Shown: positions 16,267-24,412 of the stretch, one piece after another
Position numbering within the stretch: position 1 is the first letter of the stretch
How the letters are laid out: every line of letters begins with the position of its first letter
Assembly (NCBI GenBank): GCA_019779905.1
Contig: JABAKE010000001.1
Location: forward strand, 62,001-126,000
From: Modestobacter lapidis
GTDB lineage: Bacteria; Actinomycetota; Actinomycetes; Mycobacteriales; Geodermatophilaceae
DNA: 64,000 bases
Reading direction: 5' to 3'
The notes under the pieces: model-generated
Database searches by the model: none
Told to the model about the DNA's origin: nothing
What the model saw: the letters and a program-made list of their open reading frames with translations, nothing else
Made by a program: the position numbers and the translations under genes

Positions 16267-17274
16267 TCAGGCCGCGCAGCGGCCACCGGAGGACAGGGCG
16301 CCGGCCTGGACCGGGAGGCCGGGACCGGGGTCGACGATCACCTCGGTGACGCCGGTGATCGCACCCGCGCAGCGGCCGGACTCCGAGGAGCCGCTGTCCC
16401 GGCCGTCGACCCAGACGTCGAGCCACGTCGAGGCGTTGGACGGGTAGCCGGTGTGGCAGGCGCCGTGCTGGGGTGCGCCGCCGTCGCCGCAGGTGTCCTC
16501 CACGATCAGGTAGCGGCTGAACGCGGGCACGTAGAAGCGGGTGCCGGCCGGCCAGTCGAGCACGCTCCGGCCGCTGGACTTGTCGTGGCCGACGGCCAGG
16601 GTGATCGGGTCCTCGAACGTGCCGGTGCCGCCGGCCGTCTCGTGGATCTGCGGGTGGGAGATCTGCGGGCTGCCGGCGGGGGTGTTGTCGTGCCAGGTGT
16701 ACCCGGTGAGGTAGGCCTGGATCGTCTGCCCGGAGCCTGCCGCGACCTGGGCGGGCACTGCGGCCGGCTTCGGGGCGGGTTTCGGGGCGGGGGCGGGCTT
16801 CGGGGCGGGCTTTGGCTCGGGCGCGGGTTCCGGGGCGGGCGCGGGGGCCGGTTCGGGCGCGGGGGCCGGCGGCTCCAGGGCCTGCGTGGTCTGCGTGGGA
16901 ACCGGGCCCGGTGCCCGGGTGGTCTCGCCGATCGTCGTCGAGGGGGCCGCGGTGCTGGCCTCCGGCATCGTGGTGGGGCTCGGCGAAGGGAGGGCGGGGA
17001 CGCGGTGCACCCGGGAGGCCCGGTCGGTGCCGGCGAGGCTGTTCCGGCCGGCGGCCTGGTCGGCCGTCGCGGCGACCTCCACCGAGGTGGCGGCGGTGTC
17101 GCCGTCCTCCAGCACCAGCGTGCCCAGGGCGGCAGCCATCACCACGACGGACAGGGCGCCGAGGATGCCGGCGTTCCGGGGCCGGCCCCCGACGGCATGC
17201 CGGTGCCGCAGCGAGGTGGTCCGTGTCGCAGTGGTCCGCGTCGAGGTCGTCCGGGCCGATGGGGTGCCGCGCAT
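16267..17274 (-). CDS. Secreted or membrane-anchored protein with Pro-rich linker and double-psi-barrel-like C-terminal domain
   Basis: 335 residues from ATG at 17274. A basic, Thr-rich N-terminus is followed by one hydrophobic segment (ILGALSVVVMAAALGTLVL, about 37-55). A long Ser/Thr then Ala-Pro-Glu/Lys linker runs to about residue 180. The C-terminal 150 residues begin QAYLTGYTWHDNTPAG and contain GGTGTFEDPITLAVG, YVPAFSRYLIVEDTCG and CHTG. This pattern resembles secreted barwin/expansin-like double-psi beta-barrels, which bind or remodel cell-wall polymers. An envelope location is likely; an enzymatic role is not shown. The GARPs-like linker probably spans the wall. Confidence 0.65.
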   Translation of the reverse strand: MRGTPSARTTSTRTTATRTTSLRHRHAVGGRPRNAGILGALSVVVMAAALGTLVLEDGDTAATSVEVAATADQAAGRNSLAGTDRASRVHRVPALPSPSPTTMPEASTAAPSTTIGETTRAPGPVPTQTTQALEPPAPAPEPAPAPAPEPAPEPKPAPKPAPAPKPAPKPAAVPAQVAAGSGQTIQAYLTGYTWHDNTPAGSPQISHPQIHETAGGTGTFEDPITLAVGHDKSSGRSVLDWPAGTRFYVPAFSRYLIVEDTCGDGGAPQHGACHTGYPSNASTWLDVWVDGRDSGSSESGRCAGAITGVTEVIVDPGPGLPVQAGALSSGGRCAA

Positions 17275-17548
17275 GTGGTGGTCCTTTGGTTTGCTGATCG
17301 TGCCCGGTGCTGAGACGTCCGGTTCGCGCACGGGAGGGACCACGCAATGCAGTCGACACGCCGCCGGGCGGGACGAAACTAGCCGGGCTGGTTCGGTGCC
17401 GATAGAGGCATCGCCACATCCGTCACAGGAGTCACACGGCTGTGCTGCTGCGTCGCCGGGCGCCGCGCACGGGGGCCCGCGGAACGCCGCGCGAGCCGCG
17501 CCGACTGCGGGGGCCGTTCTGTCGGTGCCCCGGCCTAACGTCCGGCCC
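17275..17548. promoter_or_regulatory. Divergent leader region between the barrel protein and DUF3263 genes
   Basis: 274 bp with no coding evidence. On the minus strand it ends with AAAGGA about 5-10 bases before the ATG at 17274. It must hold both promoters. The leader of the wall-associated protein could be long; I looked for a c-di-AMP (ydaO) riboswitch but saw no convincing conserved core. Confidence 0.35.
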
Positions 17549-17773
17549 GTGCCCGAGCTGACCGACGACGAACTCGCCCTGCTGGACTTCGAGGACCAGT
17601 GGTGGCGCCATCCGGCTGCCAAGGAGAACTCGATCCGCGGCCAGTTCGGGCTGGCGCCGACCAGGTACTACCAGCGGCTCAACACCCTGGTGAACCGGCC
17701 CGAGGCAGAGGCCGCGCGCCCGGTCGTGGTGCGGCGCCTGCAGCGGCTGCGGGCCACCCGTACCCGGGGCTGA
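17549..17773 (+). CDS. DUF3263 family small protein
   Basis: 74 residues from GTG at 17549. It matches the actinobacterial DUF3263 pattern: LTDDELALLDFEDQWW, then AKENSIRGQFGLAPTRYYQ, a helix-turn-helix-like core, then LNTLVNRPEA and a basic C-terminus. Family members are small cytosolic proteins suspected to bind DNA, but none is well characterised to my knowledge. It is divergent from the secreted barrel protein. The following 196 bp (17774-17969) hold nothing I recognise. Confidence 0.8.
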   Translation: MPELTDDELALLDFEDQWWRHPAAKENSIRGQFGLAPTRYYQRLNTLVNRPEAEAARPVVVRRLQRLRATRTRG

Positions 17774-17969
17774 GACCGCGGGGCGGCCCCACCGGCCCGG
17801 TGCTGGACCGGCGAGGCCTGGGCGCTCCGACCTCCCGGGACACCCGCAGCGCCTGCGGGCCACTGTGCGCCCCTCCGGCAGGCCAGGCCACCGGAGCCGG
17901 CGTCGCGGCGCGCTCGGTCCGGGCCGGCGGCATCCATGACCGGCGCCCCACCGGGCGGGGCGCCGGAGG

Positions 17970-18350
17970 TCAGTGCCGGTCGAAGAGGACGACCCGGGCG
18001 GGCTCGACGGTGAACGGGTTGGCCCACTCCGAGGCGGCGCCGGTGATCGGCTGGGCGTCGGTGACCACTGTGAAGGGCGACCCGGGGTAGATGGCGAGCA
18101 CCCGGGAGGTGGAGGTCAGCGTCTCGATGCGCTCGATCAGCTCACCGCGCCGCAGCTGCCGCGTCGTCCGCTCGCCCCGCAGCTCCTCCCCGACCTCGGC
18201 CACCCACTCCGCGCCGTCCTGGGAAAAGGCGATCGAGCGCACGCGCTCCCCGCGCGGCGCCGGGGCGCCTCCGGCGAACTCGGCGAACGCCTCGTAGAGG
18301 CGCTCGGCCTGGTCGTCGTCGCCGGCGCGCGGAACGAAGAAGGCCACCAT
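17970..18350 (-). CDS. Hypothetical protein of about 126 residues
   Basis: ATG at 18350 (MVAFFVPRAGDDDQAERLYEAF) opens a compact alpha/beta sequence ending with a strand-rich segment (RVLAIYPGSPFTVVTDAQ, VEPARVVLFDRH). The middle shows WVAEVGEELRGERTTRQLRR. No signal peptide or membrane segment is present, so it is likely cytosolic. It follows the FGGY kinase on the same strand with an 85-bp gap. I do not recognise the family; a role linked to the sugar genes is not supported by the sequence itself. Confidence 0.55.
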   Translation of the reverse strand: MVAFFVPRAGDDDQAERLYEAFAEFAGGAPAPRGERVRSIAFSQDGAEWVAEVGEELRGERTTRQLRRGELIERIETLTSTSRVLAIYPGSPFTVVTDAQPITGAASEWANPFTVEPARVVLFDRH

Positions 18351-18435
18351 GCCCGCATTGTCGCCGTCGGTACCGACGGTTGCGCCGGCACCGGCGCCGG
18401 CGAGGTCGCTCGAGCGCCACCGGGGCGCTCGGCAG

Positions 18436-19824
18436 TCAGCCGAACGCGCGGGCGTACTCCTCGCGGCGCGCCGGCGGGATCTCCGGGTCGGCGCTGCGTC
18501 GCGGGACCGGGGGCGGCAGGACACCGGTGACCCCGCGCACGGCCAGCTGCGCGGCGCCCAGCGCCGTGGCCTCCTGGGCGTCGACGAAGGCCGCGGCGCC
18601 CTCACCGATGGCCGTGCGGATCTCCCGCCAGGCCGGTGAGCTCGCGGGCGTGCCCGCAAGCAGGCGCTGGACGATGGCCCGGCCGGCGGTGCGGCTCAGG
18701 TCGCGGGTCATGTCCCGGGACGCCACCGCGGTGGTCTCCATGAGGGCGCGCAGCAGCGTCGCCGGGAGGACGTCGAGCGGCAGGCCCGCCAGGGTGAGCC
18801 GCCGGTCGGCGGAGATCTGCCCGCGCACGCCGCGGCTGCCGACCGGCTCCCCGGCGAGCAGGGTGTCCAGCGGAGTGGCGGGGTCGAGGCCCAGCAGGCG
18901 GGTCCAGGAGAGGTACAGCCCTCCGGAGGGAAGCGCTGCGTGCAGGTAGAACAGCCCGTCGGTGACGAAGCAGCCGACCTCGCTGCCGGCGGTCGCCGCG
19001 GCGTCGAGCGAGTCGGTGACCAGGAGGTGCGCCTCGGAGGTACCGGCCGAGACGAACAGGTCGCCGGGGGAGCGGGCGCCGGCGGCCAGCGCGCCGCAGA
19101 AGTGGTCGTGCCCGCCGGTCACCAGCGGAACGCCGGACGCGATGCCGAGCTCGGCGGCCGGCCCGGCGCCCAGCTCGCCGACGACGGTGCCCGAGGGCAC
19201 CAGCCGGGGCAGGGTCAGGTGACCGGTGCCGACCACGGCCAGACCCTCGGGACGCCAGGACCGGGTCGGGGCGTCGAACAGGCCGGTCCGGGAGGCGTGC
19301 GAGTGGTCCATGACCAGGTCGCCGGGGCCCAGCGAGGACAGCAGCCAGCTGCCCAGGTCGGTGAGCGTCGTGGCCGCCTGCGCCTGCGCCGGACGGGTCC
19401 GGGCCCACCAGGCGAGGGTGTGGACGGTGTACTCCGGGTGCCGCAACCCGGTGACCGGGGCGCGACGGTCGAGGTCGGCGGCGTGCTGCCGGGCCGGGCC
19501 GTGCCCGACGCCGGAGAACCAGGTGGGCACGTCCCCGACCGGGCGGGCCGCGGCGTCGAGCAGCACGGCCTCCTCACCGACCGACGTCACGGCGATGCCG
19601 CCCAGCGCCGCGCGCGCCTCGGGGCCGGCCTCGGCGAGGGCGCGCCGGGCCGCATCCACCGCGACGTCCCGGACCGCCGCGGGGGAGTGGACGGCGACGC
19701 CGTCGGCGTCGCCCTGCGGCGTGGGGGCGGCGGCCGCGGCGAGGACGGTGGAGCCGTCCGGCGCGAGCAGCACCGCCTTGGTGCGCGTCGTGCCGACGTC
19801 GATCCCGAGGAAGGTGGCGGTCAC
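18436..19824 (-). CDS. FGGY-family carbohydrate kinase (xylulokinase-like)
   Basis: 462 residues from GTG at 19824; the GTG overlaps the stop of the upstream PfkB gene (GTGA at 19821-19824). The ATPase fold begins FLGIDVGTTRTKAVLL. The second domain has GGHDHFCGALAAG and the phosphate-binding VSAGTSEAHLL, followed by a C-terminal QEATALGAAQLA helix. FGGY kinases phosphorylate pentuloses, polyols or related sugars in the cytosol. Xylulose would fit the nearby polyol dehydrogenases, but erythritol, ribulose or another substrate is equally possible on motifs alone. It forms an operon with the PfkB kinase. Confidence 0.85.
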   Translation of the reverse strand: MTATFLGIDVGTTRTKAVLLAPDGSTVLAAAAAPTPQGDADGVAVHSPAAVRDVAVDAARRALAEAGPEARAALGGIAVTSVGEEAVLLDAAARPVGDVPTWFSGVGHGPARQHAADLDRRAPVTGLRHPEYTVHTLAWWARTRPAQAQAATTLTDLGSWLLSSLGPGDLVMDHSHASRTGLFDAPTRSWRPEGLAVVGTGHLTLPRLVPSGTVVGELGAGPAAELGIASGVPLVTGGHDHFCGALAAGARSPGDLFVSAGTSEAHLLVTDSLDAAATAGSEVGCFVTDGLFYLHAALPSGGLYLSWTRLLGLDPATPLDTLLAGEPVGSRGVRGQISADRRLTLAGLPLDVLPATLLRALMETTAVASRDMTRDLSRTAGRAIVQRLLAGTPASSPAWREIRTAIGEGAAAFVDAQEATALGAAQLAVRGVTGVLPPPVPRRSADPEIPPARREEYARAFG

Positions 19825-20795
19825 TCGCCCACCCCCGGGACGGCGGTGGCGATCGCCCGGGCCCGGAGCTCGGCGACCTCGGCGGGGCCGCTGAGGTCCG
19901 GTTCGAGCCGGGCGGCGTTGGCAGCGCCGGCGGCGGCGCCGGTGCGCAGCGCCGTCTCCCGGTCCTCGCCGTGCGCCAGGGCCGTGACGAAGCCGGCCAG
20001 CATCATGTCGCCGGACCCGGTGGCGTTGACGACGGACACGGCGGGGCTCGCCACCTCCCACCCCTCGGTCGCCGACCGGTAGGACAGGCCGGCCGCGCCG
20101 CGGGTGACGACGACCGCTCCGACCCCGGCCGCCAGCGCCCGCGCCATGAGGATCGGGAGGTCCGCGTCGCCCTCGGCCGGGTCGGTGAGCCCGGCGTCGG
20201 CACGCAGCTCGTCCTCGTTGACCTTGAGCACGTCCGGGCCGGACCGGATGGCCGGCGCCAGCCCGGGCCCGGAGGTGTCGACCACGGTGAGCACCCCGCG
20301 CCCGCGCAGCGCGGTGACGCACCGGGCGTACAGGTCCGGCTGGGCGCCGCGCGGCAGGCTGCCGGTGCACACGACCAGGTCGCCCGGGCGTACCGCCGCC
20401 AGCAGCCCGTCGACCAGGGCGTCCACGTCCGCGGGGCGCACCTCGGGCCCGGGCTCGTTGACCACGGTGGACGCGCCCGTGGCGCTGTCGACGACGACCG
20501 TGCTCACCCGGGTCTCCCCGGCGATGGGGACGTGCCGGTCCTCGACTCCGAGCTCCCGGCAGCCGGCCGAGATCTGCGCGCCCACCGATCCGCCGACGAA
20601 GCCGTGCAGCGCTGCCCGGCCGCCCAGCCGGACCACGCCGCGGACGACGATCATGCCCTTGCCACCGGGCCGGCTCACCACCTCGGTCGCGCGGTTGACC
20701 TCGCCGACCAGCAGCCGGGGCACCACCTGCAACCGGTCCTGGGCGGGGTTCGGTCCGACGACGTGGACCGTCGGGCCTGCGGGGGGTGCGTGCAC
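19821..20795 (-). CDS. PfkB-family hexose-phosphate kinase, FruK/LacC type (1-phosphofructokinase-like)
   Basis: 324 residues from GTG at 20795 with AGGAGG upstream. The N-terminal GPNPAQDRLQVV and SRPGGKGMIVVRG match the FruK/LacC/PfkB subgroup (normally GGKGINVAR). The C-terminal motif is NATGSGDMMLAG, the GSGD version usual for this subgroup. Members convert fructose-1-phosphate or tagatose-6-phosphate to the bisphosphate. The gene diverges from the class II aldolase gene, whose family would cleave such a bisphosphate. The Ile-Val in place of Asn-Val in the first motif is slightly atypical. Confidence 0.85.
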   Translation of the reverse strand: MHAPPAGPTVHVVGPNPAQDRLQVVPRLLVGEVNRATEVVSRPGGKGMIVVRGVVRLGGRAALHGFVGGSVGAQISAGCRELGVEDRHVPIAGETRVSTVVVDSATGASTVVNEPGPEVRPADVDALVDGLLAAVRPGDLVVCTGSLPRGAQPDLYARCVTALRGRGVLTVVDTSGPGLAPAIRSGPDVLKVNEDELRADAGLTDPAEGDADLPILMARALAAGVGAVVVTRGAAGLSYRSATEGWEVASPAVSVVNATGSGDMMLAGFVTALAHGEDRETALRTGAAAGAANAARLEPDLSGPAEVAELRARAIATAVPGVGE

Positions 20796-20924
20796 GTGTC
20801 CTCCTGGTCCGGCCGGTGCTCGCTCCGCAGGCTAGAGGGATGCTGCTGCTACTTTCGCCGCCGGGCCGGGGTCGACCCTGATCCCCGGACGGTCCCGGCG
20901 ACATGCCGACCCGAGGAGCACGCC

Positions 20925-21758
20925 GTGCCACGCACAGCACTGACCGACGTCCTGTCCGGGGCGCAGCGGGGGCGCGCCGGGCTGGGCGCCTTCAACGTCA
21001 TCCAGCTCGAGCACGCCGAGGCGATCGTCGCCGGGGCCGAGGCCGCCGGCCGGCCCACCGTGCTGCAGCTGAGCGAGAACGCCGTCCGCTACCACGGCGC
21101 GCTGGCGCCGGTCGGGCGGGCGATGCTCGAGATCGCCGACGCGGCCGACGTGCCGGTGGTGGTGCACCTGGACCACGCCACCGACGTCGAGCTGGTGGCG
21201 CAGGCGCTGGCGCTGGGGTTCACCTCGGTGATGTTCGACGGCTCCACCCTGGCGGTCGAGGAGAACCTGGCCGCCACCCGCGGCGTCGTCGAGCGGGCGC
21301 ATGCCCTCGGCGTCTCGGTGGAGGCCGAGATCGGCGAGATCGGCGGCAAGGACGGCGTGCACGCCCCCGGTGTGCGCACCCGGCCGGAGGATGCCGCACG
21401 GTTCGTGGCGGCGACGGGCATCGACGCGGTCGCGGTGGCGGTGGGCAGCTCCCATGCCATGACGACGCGCACGGCGCAGCTCGACCTGGACCTGATCAGC
21501 GCCATCCGGGATGCCGTGCCGGTGCCGCTGGTGCTGCACGGTTCCTCCGGTGTCCCGGACGACCACCTGCGGGAGGCGGTCGCGGCCGGCATGACGAAGA
21601 TCAACATCTCCACGCACCTGAACGGCACCTTCACCGACCGGGTGCGGCAGGTGCTGGCCGCCGACCCGGCGCTGGTGGACCCGCGCAAGTACCTGGGCGC
21701 GGCGCGGACGGCGACCGCGCAGGAGGTCGAGCGGCTGGTCCGCCTCCTCGCGGACTGA
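20925..21758 (+). CDS. Class II ketose-bisphosphate aldolase (FbaA/GatY/KbaY family)
   Basis: 277 residues from GTG at 20925 with GAGGAG nine bases upstream. Zinc ligands and active-site signatures are present: VVVHLDHATD, SVMFDGSTLAVEENL, VEAEIGEIGG (Glu/Asp), VAVAVGSSHAM and LVLHGSSGVP. It cleaves fructose- or tagatose-bisphosphate to dihydroxyacetone phosphate and glyceraldehyde 3-phosphate. It is divergent from the FruK-like kinase, so the two probably work in sequence, and convergent with the AGE isomerase nine bases away. Choice between FBP, TBP or a sulfo-analogue cannot be made here. Confidence 0.9.
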   Translation: MPRTALTDVLSGAQRGRAGLGAFNVIQLEHAEAIVAGAEAAGRPTVLQLSENAVRYHGALAPVGRAMLEIADAADVPVVVHLDHATDVELVAQALALGFTSVMFDGSTLAVEENLAATRGVVERAHALGVSVEAEIGEIGGKDGVHAPGVRTRPEDAARFVAATGIDAVAVAVGSSHAMTTRTAQLDLDLISAIRDAVPVPLVLHGSSGVPDDHLREAVAAGMTKINISTHLNGTFTDRVRQVLAADPALVDPRKYLGAARTATAQEVERLVRLLAD

Positions 21759-21767
21759 CCGGTCGGG

Positions 21768-23021
21768 TCAGGCGCCGCCCAGCTCCTGGCGGAGGGCGGC
21801 GGCGAGCACCGGGGCCAGCGGGAGCTGGGGGAGCAGCGTCGCCTGGTAGGCGTGGTAGACGTCCGGCTTGCCCGACCAGACGGACTCCGCGTCGCCGACC
21901 GGCAGCTCGTGCACCCAGCTGCCGCGCTCCCGGTCGAGGAAGCGGGTGGCGGCCTCGTCCCAGAAGGTGCGGTACCAGCGCTCGTAGCCGGCATCGCCGG
22001 TCCGCCGGACGAGCGCGGCCGCCGCGCCGATGGCCTCGGTGAGCACCCAGTGCAACCGGGAGGCGACGACGGGCCGGTCCGCCCAGTCCAGGGTGTAGAC
22101 GAAGCCGGGCTCGCCGTCGGGTGCCCAGCCGACCTCCACGGCGGCGTCGAACAGGCTGCGGGCGTCGGGCAGCAGCCAACCGGGGGCGTCGGCACCCAGC
22201 GCGGCTTCCAGGTGGAGCAGCAGCCGCGACCACTCCAGCCAGTGCCCGGGGGTGGAGCCATAGGGGCGGAACTTGTCGTTCTTGCGGTCGGCGTTGTAGT
22301 CGGGAAGCGGCTGCCACTGCGGATCGAAATGCTCGGGCATGCGCCAGCCGTTCGCCCGGGTCGCATGGTGCACCAGCCGCTCGGCGATGCTCAGGGCCCG
22401 GGTGAGCCACCGGTCCTCGCCGGTGACGGCCGCTGCGGTGAGGAAGGCCTCGACCGTGTGCATGTTGCTGTTCGCGCCGCGGTAGGGCTCCAGCTCCGTC
22501 CAGGTCCGGTCCCAGCTCTCCACGCTGCGGCCCTCCTCGGCCGACCAGAAGTGCTCCTCGACCACGGCGAGCGCCTCCTGCAGCAGCTCCGCGGCGCCCG
22601 GTCGCCCTGCCGCGGTCGCGCTGGCGGCGGCCAGCACGACGAAGGCGTGGTCGTAGGCGGACTTGCCCGTGGCGGCAGGCGCACCCTCGGCGGTCAGCGA
22701 CGAGTACCAGCCGCCGTGCTCGGCGTCCCGGAAGGGGCCGGTCAGCGCGGCCAGCCCGGAGTCGACCAGCGGCCCGGCGCCGGGCCGCCCGCGCAGGTGG
22801 GCCAGGGCGAAGACGTGGGTCATCCGGGCGGTGATCCACAGCTGGGGTGCCTGACCCGGGTCGGGGCGGCCGTCGTCGTCGAGCCAGGCGAAGCCCGTCG
22901 TGCCGCCGCCGGCGGCCTCGGCGAAGGCGAGCAGCCGCTGTCCCTCACGCTCCAGCCAGGCGCGGTGGCCCGGCAGCGTGGTCCAGGAGCCGGACTGCGG
23001 GGAGTCACCGGTCGTGGGCAT
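21768..23021 (-). CDS. AGE/N-acylglucosamine 2-epimerase superfamily isomerase (YihS/mannose-isomerase-like)
   Basis: 417 residues from ATG at 23021 with GGAGGA upstream. The sequence is an (alpha/alpha)6 barrel with repeated aromatic and His motifs: YDHAFVVLAAAS, ANSNMHTVEAFL, GSTPGHWLEWSRLLLHLEA and the C-terminal KPDVYHAYQATLLP. The GHWLEWSRLL and VYHAYQ elements match aldose-ketose isomerases of the YihS type better than ManNAc epimerases. Possible reactions are mannose/fructose or sulfoquinovose/sulfofructose interconversion. It is convergent with the aldolase and divergent from the first LacI gene, whose promoter region carries palindromes. Confidence 0.8.
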   Translation of the reverse strand: MPTTGDSPQSGSWTTLPGHRAWLEREGQRLLAFAEAAGGGTTGFAWLDDDGRPDPGQAPQLWITARMTHVFALAHLRGRPGAGPLVDSGLAALTGPFRDAEHGGWYSSLTAEGAPAATGKSAYDHAFVVLAAASATAAGRPGAAELLQEALAVVEEHFWSAEEGRSVESWDRTWTELEPYRGANSNMHTVEAFLTAAAVTGEDRWLTRALSIAERLVHHATRANGWRMPEHFDPQWQPLPDYNADRKNDKFRPYGSTPGHWLEWSRLLLHLEAALGADAPGWLLPDARSLFDAAVEVGWAPDGEPGFVYTLDWADRPVVASRLHWVLTEAIGAAAALVRRTGDAGYERWYRTFWDEAATRFLDRERGSWVHELPVGDAESVWSGKPDVYHAYQATLLPQLPLAPVLAAALRQELGGA

Positions 23022-23121
23022 GGGTCCTCCTCGGGGGGTGGCCGTCCGGGGCCGGCCGGAGCGGTCGGTGCAGGGACATTAGCTGTCTGCGACGGCTGTG
23101 TCTCAGCCAGATATCGGTTGC

Positions 23122-23172
23122 TTGACATCGATGACAACGCGGTTGTTCGATGACCCAGGTCACCCGGTGACC
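23122..23172. promoter_or_regulatory. Promoter and two palindromes between the AGE isomerase and LacI genes
   Basis: TTGACA at 23122-23127 overlaps a dyad: ACAAC-GCG-GTTGT at 23134-23146, flanked by further partial symmetry (CATCGA on both sides). Fifteen bases downstream is a perfect odd palindrome, GGTCACC-C-GGTGACC (23158-23172). Such dyads are typical LacI-family operators. Their location fits control of the isomerase, the LacI gene and the downstream importer. The GTCACC half-site recurs in the 24-bp palindrome at 28176. Confidence 0.6.
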
Positions 23173-23272
23173 GCTCATCGACCCGCAAAGGTGCGTGCCG
23201 TGCCCGTTCCCGCTCCGGCTGCCCGTCCGCTGGACGGCGGCGGTCCTGCGGCGGTGCCGGAGGGCGGCGGTC

Positions 23273-24412
23273 GTGCCTGAGCGCGTCACGCTGCGTGACG
23301 TTGCGCGCATCGCGGCGGTGAGCGCGAAGACCGTCTCCCGGGTGGTCAACGGCGACGCGCACGTCACCCCCAGCACCCGGGCCCGGGTGCAGCAGGCGAT
23401 CGCCGACCTCGGCTTCCAGCCCAACCTGGTGGCCCGGTCGCTGCGCGTGGGCCGCACCGACGTGGTCGGTCTCGTGGTCGAGAGCCTCGCCGACCCGTTC
23501 TTCGCCCGGCTCACCAGCGCCGTCGAGCAGGCGGCCCACGAGCGGGGGCTGGCGGTGATGGTCTCCAGCGTCGGCAACCGGGCGCCGGAGCGGGAGTCGG
23601 TGATCGTGGAGAGCCTGCTCGTCCGCCAGGTCGCCGGCCTCATCGTCGCCCCGATGGCGCAGAACTCGGCCTACCTCGCCGGCGCGGGCCGGCGGACGCC
23701 GATCGTGTTCGTGGACCGGCTCCCCGAGGGGATCGTCAGCGACGCCGTCCTGGTCGACGACCTCGCCGCCGGGGAGATGGCGACCCGCCACCTCCTCGAC
23801 CACGGCCACCGCCGGATCGCCTTCCTGGGCTCCGAGCTGCGCAACCCGACGACGCGGCTGCGGCTGGCCGGCTACCGCCGGGCGCTGGCCGCGCGCGGGC
23901 TACCCGACGACGGGTCGCTGGTGGCCGTGGGTGCCGGATCGGCCCGCGAGGCCGGCGCGGCGGCCGAGGAGCTGCTCGCCGGCTCCCGGCCCCCCACGGC
24001 GATCTTCTCCTCGAACATGCGCTGCTCGCTGGGGCTGGTGCCGCTGCTGCACGGCCGCGGGCGCACCGACGTGGCGGTGGTCAGCTTCGACGACTTCCCG
24101 ATGGCCGACTCGCTCGTGCCGGCGGTCACGGTCATCGACCACGACCCCGAGGTCATCGGCCGCGCCGCCGCGGAGCGGCTGTTCCGCCGGCTCGAGGACC
24201 TGGACGCCCCCGCGCAGACGGTTCTGGTGCCGTTTCGCCTGGTGCCGCGGGGCTCCGGCGAGCTGCCGCCGCCGGCGGGGCACGTCCAGACCCGGCACCA
24301 AGCCCAGGACCGTCGCTTCGAGCAGGACAGGGAGCAGGACATGGTGCACCACGCAGGAGAAGGGAGGGCGTCGACCATGACGTCGCCGCACGCACAGGAG
24401 GGGGCACGGTGA
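23273..24412 (+). CDS. LacI-family transcriptional regulator (first of two paralogues)
   Basis: 379 residues from GTG at 23273. The DNA-binding head is TLRDVARIAAVSAKTVSRVVNG, followed by the hinge region LVARSLRVGRTDVVGLV. A periplasmic-binding-protein-like ligand domain follows to about residue 325 (VLVPFRLVPRGSG). Unusually, about 55 more residues of low-complexity sequence continue to a stop that overlaps the ABC ATPase start (GTGA, 24409-24412). It probably represses the importer operon and the divergent isomerase in response to the sugar. Its recognition helix is identical to that of the LacI at 29046. Confidence 0.9.
   Translation: MPERVTLRDVARIAAVSAKTVSRVVNGDAHVTPSTRARVQQAIADLGFQPNLVARSLRVGRTDVVGLVVESLADPFFARLTSAVEQAAHERGLAVMVSSVGNRAPERESVIVESLLVRQVAGLIVAPMAQNSAYLAGAGRRTPIVFVDRLPEGIVSDAVLVDDLAAGEMATRHLLDHGHRRIAFLGSELRNPTTRLRLAGYRRALAARGLPDDGSLVAVGAGSAREAGAAAEELLAGSRPPTAIFSSNMRCSLGLVPLLHGRGRTDVAVVSFDDFPMADSLVPAVTVIDHDPEVIGRAAAERLFRRLEDLDAPAQTVLVPFRLVPRGSGELPPPAGHVQTRHQAQDRRFEQDREQDMVHHAGEGRASTMTSPHAQEGAR

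Noticed and set aside
17275-17548. c-di-AMP (ydaO) riboswitch ahead of the wall-associated protein
   Set aside because: The neighbourhood would suit one, but I could not find the conserved core by eye; left as a check rather than a feature.
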